Shown here in pieces: positions 7,374 to 11,812 of a DNA stretch of 11,812 nucleotides. Below the pieces are notes generated by a model. It was given only the letters and a program-made list of their open reading frames with translations. It was not told the DNA's origin and made no database searches. The stretch spans positions 1 to 11,812 of the forward strand of contig DFOK01000094.1 of assembly GCA_002376715.1 (NCBI GenBank), read 5' to 3'. Positions within the stretch are counted from its first letter, which is position 1. Every line of letters starts with the position of its first letter. Position numbers and translations under genes: made by a program. The stretch comes from Bacteroidales bacterium UBA3543. Lineage in GTDB: Bacteria; Bacteroidota; Bacteroidia; Bacteroidales; UBA932.

Positions 7374-8369
7374 TTATTTCTCCTTTACCTCTATTTCAAA
7401 ACAGAGAGGGGTATATTCCGGAATTGAGGGTGAACTGCCGCCTGCTCCATAGCCAACCTGAGACCAGAAAAAGGCCACTGCCTTCTCTCCATATCTCATA
7501 CGCATGATAGCATCTGCAAAACCCTCTATGATACTATTAGACTGTTTAAAATCGGCAATATTGTCCTTGAATGTGACATCCATAGCCTCGTATGATTTTT
7601 TAGAATCGTAGATGCGATATCTTTTGGCCGTATCCTGTATATTGGTATCGAATACAACTCCATCAAGCATATGGCCAATATAGCGAATCTTAATTTGTGC
7701 CTCTGTTGGAATAGAATCCTCGGCAGAAACTTCTTTGATTTTAGCAAAATAGAAACCCCGCTTAATTGTGTCTAAACCATCATAATATTTCTCGCTATAC
7801 AACCTGAGCATCGGTTCCTCATAGTCGGTGTAAATATTCTCAACACAATCCAGCAGTTCCAATTCAAAGATAAGAGGAACTGTTCCATCCAGGGAGGAGA
7901 AGAGGGAATATATGGTTACGGAAAGAGTGGCAAGTGCCGGTGTAAATGCGACGGTCGCCCTACCTCCTACCCTCATTCTTTTAAGAATTTCTTCCACACC
8001 TGCATAGAGGGCATCCTGGTCCACACGCCATATGTTATAACCGTAATGACTGGAATAGGAAAATTTTCCCAACTGTTCGGAAACTGCTTTGTCATTGGTT
8101 GCCACAATATTACCTGAAAGCTCCCTAACAGTATATTTGACAAACACATAAGAACTATCGGTCACTTGACGGCCGGTACCTTCCAAATACTCTATGACAT
8201 AAAGACCCGAAGAAGTCTTTTCAGAACCTGGATGTTTGACATTTATCCAAGAATCGAGCACCCGGGCCTGTATCTCTTCGTTGGTCTCCCCCACCTCTTT
8301 TGCGCACGACACAAGAGTGAGCGCGGTTACCATGGCAAGTGCTGAAAGCAGTAATCTGTATCTTAACAT
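7374..8369 (-). CDS. lipoprotein with two FKBP-type peptidyl-prolyl isomerase domains, first one degenerate
   Basis: The 331-aa protein has a lipoprotein signal (lipobox L-V-S-C, lipid on C22) followed by two FKBP-like units. The second, residues about 222-331, keeps many FKBP pocket positions: Y230, F240-D241, I280-I281-E-G-F284, Y307 and the closing IPEYTPLCFEIEV strand. The first, about 70-175, has the fold pattern (VFVKYTVRELSG, YAGVEEILKRMRVGGRATV, PLIFELELL) but lacks the F-D pair and the closing-loop Y, so it is probably a non-catalytic binding or dimerisation unit. FKBPs catalyse proline cis/trans isomerisation; the lipid anchor places this one in the envelope. Its ATG lies 14 nt after the stop of the upstream single-domain FKBP, so they are co-transcribed. 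Gliding-associated GldI is a related FKBP lipoprotein, but no gliding genes are seen here. Confidence 0.82.
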   Translation of the reverse strand: MLRYRLLLSALAMVTALTLVSCAKEVGETNEEIQARVLDSWINVKHPGSEKTSSGLYVIEYLEGTGRQVTDSSYVFVKYTVRELSGNIVATNDKAVSEQLGKFSYSSHYGYNIWRVDQDALYAGVEEILKRMRVGGRATVAFTPALATLSVTIYSLFSSLDGTVPLIFELELLDCVENIYTDYEEPMLRLYSEKYYDGLDTIKRGFYFAKIKEVSAEDSIPTEAQIKIRYIGHMLDGVVFDTNIQDTAKRYRIYDSKKSYEAMDVTFKDNIADFKQSNSIIEGFADAIMRMRYGEKAVAFFWSQVGYGAGGSSPSIPEYTPLCFEIEVKEK

Positions 8370-8383
8370 AAATTCTGTAATTG

Positions 8384-8863
8384 TCAGTTATTTTTCTTTA
8401 TACCTGTCAAAAGTACATTGTACATCAATGCAGACATCGAAGGAACTATGCCGGTATTCCGGTCATAAAAACCATATTTTGCTGAAAAGAGAATGATCGA
8501 TTGTTCACCCAGGTGCATTCCCTCCATGCCACGGTTGAGTCCTTCCACCAGATCTCGGGATCCAAGTACCACATTGGCGCTATCACCCCAAAATATACCT
8601 ACAGGGCTACCCGAGAAGAGATAGGCTTCATAAATAAATTTAATTGAATCTCCAATTGCCGCCTGGGGGCCACTGCCCGGTGTAATGATGACACGGTTGG
8701 CTCCATCCAGACGAAGGACTTCGTTGTCAGGAAATTGTTTACTTATGTAGCTATCAATCTGCTCTTCCTGATTGGTCAGAACAAGCAACTTATCACCCTC
8801 GCAGGATGTCATTGCAAAAAGCGTCAAAACAGCAATCAATATGAACCCGAAATTCCGAAACAT
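8384..8863 (-). CDS. small FKBP-type lipoprotein
   Basis: The 159-aa protein has a lipoprotein signal (hydrophobic 5-17, lipobox A-M-T-S-C, lipid on C21). A linker follows, then one FKBP-like domain at about 70-155: GDSIKFIYEAYLFSG, LVEGLNRGMEGMHLGEQSIILF, KYGFYDRNTGIVPSMSALMYNV. The V-E-G-L and Y-G-F positions match the FKBP pocket, but the canonical F-D pair is altered (FWGDS), so isomerase activity is uncertain. The frame is open to an ATG at 8899 that would overlap nrnA by 8 nt. I chose 8863 because it gives a clean signal peptide directly at the N-terminus. It sits between nrnA and the two-domain FKBP in one minus-strand unit. Confidence 0.8.
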   Translation of the reverse strand: MFRNFGFILIAVLTLFAMTSCEGDKLLVLTNQEEQIDSYISKQFPDNEVLRLDGANRVIITPGSGPQAAIGDSIKFIYEAYLFSGSPVGIFWGDSANVVLGSRDLVEGLNRGMEGMHLGEQSIILFSAKYGFYDRNTGIVPSMSALMYNVLLTGIKKNN

Positions 8864-8867
8864 TTTG

Positions 8868-8901
8868 CAAATATAATACAAAAGATGTGCCTCAACCAAT
8901 T
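8868..8901 (-). promoter_or_regulatory. possible internal promoter for the FKBP pair
   Basis: On the minus strand, 8875-8868 reads TATATTTG, an exact TAnnTTTG -7 box, with TTGG about 20 bp upstream inside the nrnA 3' end. It lies only 4 nt before the chosen ATG at 8863, so transcription would start at or next to the start codon and give a leaderless or nearly leaderless mRNA. A chance match in AT-rich DNA is quite possible. Confidence 0.3.
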
Positions 8902-9929
8902 TTAAGGTATTCTCTGAAACTTTTTTCTATATAAGGTCCAACCTCTTCAAATGGCATGTAAAGTCTGCCACCAGCGGCATTAAGATGGCCACCTCCATTG
9001 CAATAGAGAAAGGCAAATCGGTTTATATCCAAATCCCCCTTGGAACGAAGCGATACACGTATGTATTTTTCCGTGCCACAATCCAACTCGGAGAAAAGCG
9101 CACTAATCTTTATACCCTTTATTGATAGCGGTAGGTTGACAAATCCCTCCGAGTCGCCTATTGCGAAATTATATAACCTTTTGTCGGCCGCACTCAGGAG
9201 TAAATAAGCGACACCGCAATCTTCAATTACATGGAGACAATCTTTTAGCAGGTGACCCATCAAACGCATCCGATCAGCAGAATAATTATTGTAGACACAC
9301 TCCTGAAGTCTGGTTTTATTCACTCCGGCACCGGTCAGCAGCGAGGCCATCTCAAAAGTCGATGCACTGACGGAGTTGTAAAAATTGTTGGTATCGGTCA
9401 TCATACCAACATATAGCGATTCCGCACACTTGAGACTGAGGCGGGAGACATTCCCGTCCACATCGCTCATGCTCATAAGTAGCCAGAAAAGCAACTCGCA
9501 GGATGAAGAGAGGTCAATCTCGGAATAGACAAGGTCAAAATGTTCCAAATCGGGAAGGGGATGGTGGTCTATCAACACCTTTGGAGCCCCGTTGGCCAAT
9601 ATATCTTTCTCCAGATGCTCCGTGCGACTTAATCGATTGAAATCAAAACATATCAGCAAATCCGCAGAAGCGATCAACTCCCTGGCGCTTTCGTCCTCTC
9701 GCGAGTGGATCGTCATCGGAGTCCCTTCTTCGATTAGAAATGCAAGATAATCTGGATAAGGGCTTGGCAAAACTGCATATGGGACCATTCCTCTGTCCCT
9801 AAGATAATGGTACATAGCTGTGAGAGCCCCCACGGCATCACCGTCCGGATTGAAGTGGCCTATGAGAAGCGGTCTCGTCGAAGATGAAAGCAACTTCTCA
9901 AGAATTGTGGTATCAAATCTCTTTTTCAC
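8892..9929 (-). CDS. nrnA: DHH/DHHA1 phosphoesterase, NrnA-type (oligoribonuclease / pAp phosphatase)
   Basis: The 345-aa protein has a DHH domain with the manganese-binding motifs in order: H25-F-N-P-D29-G-D31, D96 in CFDF, D121-H122-H123 and D179 in GMMTDTNNF. A DHHA1 domain ends in the substrate-binding G312-G-G-H315-x-x-A-A-G motif. This is the full set for NrnA, which degrades short RNA (nanoRNA) and dephosphorylates 3'-phosphoadenosine-5'-phosphate. Cyclic-dinucleotide phosphodiesterases share the domain pair, but they usually carry an extra membrane, PAS or degenerate GGDEF part that is absent here. The start is a GTG at 9927-9929 (MKKRFDTTILEKL), preceded by an AG-rich stretch. The small FKBP lipoprotein starts 28 nt after the stop. 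Confidence 0.88.
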   Translation of the reverse strand: MKKRFDTTILEKLLSSSTRPLLIGHFNPDGDAVGALTAMYHYLRDRGMVPYAVLPSPYPDYLAFLIEEGTPMTIHSREDESARELIASADLLICFDFNRLSRTEHLEKDILANGAPKVLIDHHPLPDLEHFDLVYSEIDLSSSCELLFWLLMSMSDVDGNVSRLSLKCAESLYVGMMTDTNNFYNSVSASTFEMASLLTGAGVNKTRLQECVYNNYSADRMRLMGHLLKDCLHVIEDCGVAYLLLSAADKRLYNFAIGDSEGFVNLPLSIKGIKISALFSELDCGTEKYIRVSLRSKGDLDINRFAFLYCNGGGHLNAAGGRLYMPFEEVGPYIEKSFREYLKIG

Positions 9930-9951
9930 TCTTTTTCTCTTTTTCTAGTTG

Positions 9952-9981
9952 CAAAATTAAAAATATATTGCAAGTACTAAA
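9952..9981 (-). promoter_or_regulatory. candidate promoter for nrnA
   Basis: On the minus strand, 9959-9952 reads TAATTTTG, an exact TAnnTTTG -7 box, with TTTA 18 bp upstream as a -33. It lies 22 nt before the GTG start of nrnA. The -33 overlaps the spacer of the opposing promoter at 9968-9998. Confidence 0.5.
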
Positions 9982-9998
9982 TATTATTTTTACTTTTG
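9968..9998 (+). promoter_or_regulatory. candidate promoter for the 202-aa protein / DUF3822 / rsmD operon
   Basis: 9991-9998 reads TACTTTTG, an exact TAnnTTTG -7 box, and TTGC at 9968-9971 gives a near-consensus -33 with the usual 19-bp spacing. The predicted start is near 10004, leaving a leader of about 57 nt before the ATG at 10061. No structured leader or Shine-Dalgarno sequence is evident. Confidence 0.6.
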
Positions 9999-10060
9999 TA
10001 AGTCAAAATAGAACTTTTTTTGACATTGACAAAGGCAATATTATTAATTAAAATCATACA

Positions 10061-10669
10061 ATGAAAAAACTACTCACCTATTTCATCCTCCCTTTAGTGA
10101 TTGTTGTTCTTGCAGTACTTATCGTCAGGAGTATTAACGAGCCTTTGAAGTTCAATCAGGAAAGAGACGCCCGTCAGGCAGTCGCTATCCAGCGTCTCAA
10201 GGATCTCCGCGAGCTTCAGACTACATTTAAAGCAGCCTTTGGCTACTACGCACCTGTAATGGATACACTCGTTGACTTTTACAAGAACGGCAAGATTACT
10301 ATTGTAAGGCAGATTGGATCAATGGACGACTCCATTGCCGTTGCACGGAAGCTCGTAAGACGTGAAAACATCGAAATCTTTGTAAGGGATACCCTTTTTA
10401 CTACACGTACAGATTTCTTCATTGACTCATTGAGGTACATTCCTTTTTCTCATGGTGATACCGTTATTATGAGTGCTGTCAACAAGATGGTATCCGGTGT
10501 AAACGTTCCTCTATTTGAGGCGAAGATGCACTACAACTCCCTTCTCAAGGACATGGACCGTCAGTTGATTATCAACCTCATTGCTGAAAGAGAGGACACG
10601 GAGCGTTATCCAGGTCTCATGGTAGGCAGCATCGAGAACCCCAACAACAACGCCGGTAACTGGGAATAG
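10061..10669 (+). CDS. conserved Bacteroidetes membrane-anchored protein of unknown function
   Basis: The 202-aa protein has one N-terminal transmembrane helix (about residues 4-23) with K2-K3 before it, and most of the protein beyond it. There is no lipobox and no cleavable signal, so it is probably anchored in the inner membrane facing the periplasm. After the helix comes EPLKFNQERDAR, then a likely long helix (QAVAIQRLKDLRELQTTFKA) and AFGYYAPVMDTLVDFYKNGK. This arrangement of a hydrophobic helix, an amphipathic helix with an R-L-x-D-x-R core and then G-x-Y....DTL resembles pseudopilins, but no prepilin-peptidase site is present. I recognise it as a Bacteroidetes-conserved hypothetical of the rsmD neighbourhood. 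Its stop overlaps the next start (TAGTG). I do not know its function. Confidence 0.8.
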   Translation: MKKLLTYFILPLVIVVLAVLIVRSINEPLKFNQERDARQAVAIQRLKDLRELQTTFKAAFGYYAPVMDTLVDFYKNGKITIVRQIGSMDDSIAVARKLVRRENIEIFVRDTLFTTRTDFFIDSLRYIPFSHGDTVIMSAVNKMVSGVNVPLFEAKMHYNSLLKDMDRQLIINLIAEREDTERYPGLMVGSIENPNNNAGNWE

Positions 10670-11133
10670 TGACGGGATTTACTCTGGTACCTTCCGAATT
10701 CTTTTCAACGGAAGCTTCACACAAAATCTTGTCCGAAGTAGTACCGCTCCAGGATACGGATATAGTGCGACATATAGAACTGCCTAAATATAAGGCAGTT
10801 CTTGTTTATGTGCAGAAAAGTGACGACGAAAGCGCCACTGAGCCACCCATAGTGGATCTTTTGCGTTTCGCCCCCACTATCTCCGGGCATAACCGTCTGG
10901 CCGTGTCACTGAACAATAATTATATTTACATTGTGTTGGCTGAGGGAGAAAAACTCCTGCTTGCCAATGCTTATCCGGCGGCTGATGTTGTTACTGCCGA
11001 ATATTTTATTTTCGCCTCACTGCGAGAATTTCAGATCAATCCACGGATGACTACTATCCATTTCCACGGAGAAGTACCCTCCGGTCTGACCGAGGAAATG
11101 TTCAGGCATTTCCGCGCCGTGGAGTTTATCTGA
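10669..11133 (+). CDS. DUF3822-family protein, N-terminal half absent
   Basis: The 154-aa protein matches the C-terminal half of DUF3822 proteins: FTLVPSEFFS at the start, HNRLAVSLNNNYIYIVLAEG, KLLLANAYPA, VTAEYFIFASLREFQINP, then TIHFHGEVP. As I recall them, Bacteroides members run to about 260-280 residues, with some 100 more before F-x-L-V-P. Those are missing here. There is no room for them upstream, because the GTG start at 10669 overlaps the previous stop by one base (TAGTG). There is no signal peptide or transmembrane segment, so it is probably cytoplasmic. The function of the family is unknown; it commonly precedes rsmD in Bacteroidetes. The overlap indicates translational coupling to the membrane protein. 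Confidence 0.78.
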   Translation: MTGFTLVPSEFFSTEASHKILSEVVPLQDTDIVRHIELPKYKAVLVYVQKSDDESATEPPIVDLLRFAPTISGHNRLAVSLNNNYIYIVLAEGEKLLLANAYPAADVVTAEYFIFASLREFQINPRMTTIHFHGEVPSGLTEEMFRHFRAVEFI

Positions 11134-11157
11134 TCCACAGGTTAGTTATCACTTATA

Positions 11158-11694
11158 ATGCGTATCATCGGAGGTTCACTCAAAGGCAAGAGCATAATCC
11201 CGCCTGCAGGCTTAAAGGCACGCCCCACGACGGATTTTGCAAAAGAGGGATTATTCAACGTCCTGACCAATGAGATTGATTTTGAAGAAACAACTGTTCT
11301 CGACCTTTTTGCCGGTACCGGCAGCATCTCATTTGAATTTGCATCACGCGGTTGTCAAGATATTGTTGCCGTCGAGATGAATCATCTCCAAGCCGATTTC
11401 ATACGAAAAACTGCTGCGGCATTAGGGCTTTCGGCTATAATTGTGGTACGTCACAATGTATTTGATTTCATAAATATATGTACCAGGAGTTTTGATATCG
11501 TATTTGCTGATCCTCCATATGCAATTGAGGGTCTGAGTACTCTCCCTGATAGAATTATAGAACATAACATATTGGCTAATAACGGATACCTCATACTTGA
11601 GCATCCGAAGGAATATAGCTTTACAGACCATCCCTGTTTTGTCAAAGAAAAACACTACGGCAATGTGCACTTCACTTTTCTCAAAAAAGCATGA
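11158..11694 (+). CDS. rsmD: 16S rRNA (guanine(966)-N(2))-methyltransferase RsmD
   Basis: The 178-aa protein is full length for the family. It starts with the hallmark MRIIGGSLKGK and continues with RPTTDFAKEGLFNVL (22-36). The S-adenosylmethionine-binding motif DLFAGTGS is at 49-56, and the amino-methyltransferase catalytic motif D-P-P-Y is at 118-121. RsmD methylates N2 of G966 (E. coli numbering) in 16S rRNA during 30S assembly. It lies 24 nt after the DUF3822 stop and is probably the last gene of that operon. No hairpin terminator follows; the tRNA-Asp promoter begins 5 nt after the stop. Confidence 0.96.
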   Translation: MRIIGGSLKGKSIIPPAGLKARPTTDFAKEGLFNVLTNEIDFEETTVLDLFAGTGSISFEFASRGCQDIVAVEMNHLQADFIRKTAAALGLSAIIVVRHNVFDFINICTRSFDIVFADPPYAIEGLSTLPDRIIEHNILANNGYLILEHPKEYSFTDHPCFVKEKHYGNVHFTFLKKA

Positions 11695-11699
11695 TTTAT

Positions 11700-11730
11700 T
11701 TTGTCGGATATAAAAAAGTATCTATATTTG
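11700..11730 (+). promoter_or_regulatory. consensus Bacteroidetes promoter for tRNA-Asp
   Basis: TTTG at 11700-11703, a 19-bp spacer and TATATTTG at 11723-11730 match the full -33/-7 consensus. Transcription would start near 11735, about 30 nt before the tRNA. A small TCCC-AAAA-GGGA hairpin (11734-11745) lies in the leader. This is the best promoter match in the window, as expected for a stable-RNA gene. Confidence 0.8.
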
Positions 11731-11764
11731 CAGTCCCAAAAGGGAAAAAGCTATTATACTACTT

Positions 11765-11812
11765 GGTGCGGTAGTTCAGCTGGTTAGAATACCGGCCTGT
11801 CACGCCGGGGGT
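11765..11812 (+). tRNA. tRNA-Asp (anticodon GTC), partial at window end
   Basis: The 5' acceptor strand GGTGCGG is at 11765-11771, then TA. The D arm follows (GTTC 11774-11777 with GAAT 11787-11790). The anticodon arm is CCGGC 11792-11796 with GCCGG 11804-11808, around loop CTGTCAC, with anticodon GTC at 11799-11801. The variable loop begins at 11809; the T arm and 3' acceptor lie beyond the window. It closely resembles bacterial tRNA-Asp. Confidence 0.95.

Noticed and set aside
8864..8899. Upstream ATG for the small FKBP lipoprotein
   Set aside because: It would put 12 polar or mixed residues before the signal peptide and overlap nrnA. The start at 8863 gives a standard lipoprotein signal.
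11734..11745. TCCC-AAAA-GGGA hairpin as a terminator of rsmD
   Set aside because: The stem is only 4 bp with an A-rich rather than T-rich tail. It also lies downstream of the tRNA promoter, where termination would block the tRNA.

Overview
The window looks like the chromosome of a Bacteroidota (probably Bacteroidales) species. It contains a SusD-type C-terminus followed by a tandem-DUF1735-type surface lipoprotein, and conserved Bacteroidetes-only genes (a 202-aa membrane protein and a DUF3822 protein) upstream of rsmD. It also has several copies of the Bacteroidetes promoter pattern (TTTG about 19 bp upstream of TAnnTTTG) and no consistent Shine-Dalgarno sequences. I cannot name the genus from sequence alone.

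Layout. Positions 1-1486 (+) are the tail of a polysaccharide-utilisation (PUL-like) operon: the last 54 codons of a SusD/RagB protein, then a surface lipoprotein. By eye this part is more AT-rich than the rest. A 16-bp-stem hairpin (1518-1552) separates it from a convergent housekeeping operon on the minus strand. Reading right to left, that operon is gmk-nadD (one fused ORF), grpE, dnaJ and an M23 metallopeptidase, with 4-nt gaps at the last two junctions. A divergent promoter region (6227-6346) separates it from a class II fructose-bisphosphate aldolase (+). The aldolase ends in a very strong bidirectional terminator (7309-7340), followed by a perfect 16-bp tandem duplication. Next, on the minus strand, are nrnA (DHH/DHHA1 phosphoesterase) and two FKBP-type lipoproteins. 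A second divergent promoter region (9930-10060) then drives a + strand operon of the 202-aa membrane protein, a short DUF3822 protein (TAGTG stop/start overlap) and rsmD. The window ends inside a tRNA-Asp gene that has a consensus promoter.

How the genes fit together. GrpE and DnaJ are DnaK co-chaperones, and the adjacent M23 enzyme and FKBP lipoproteins act in the envelope. Gmk and NadD give guanylate kinase and NAD biosynthesis, Fba is glycolytic, NrnA recycles nanoRNA and pAp, and RsmD and tRNA-Asp belong to translation. Most of the window is ordinary housekeeping DNA, and I see no clear undescribed defence, mobile or regulatory system. The points most worth a second look are the Gmk-NadD fusion with a shortened NadD tail, the DUF3822 protein lacking its N-terminal half beside a pseudopilin-like membrane protein, and the coupling of a wall hydrolase to the grpE-dnaJ operon.
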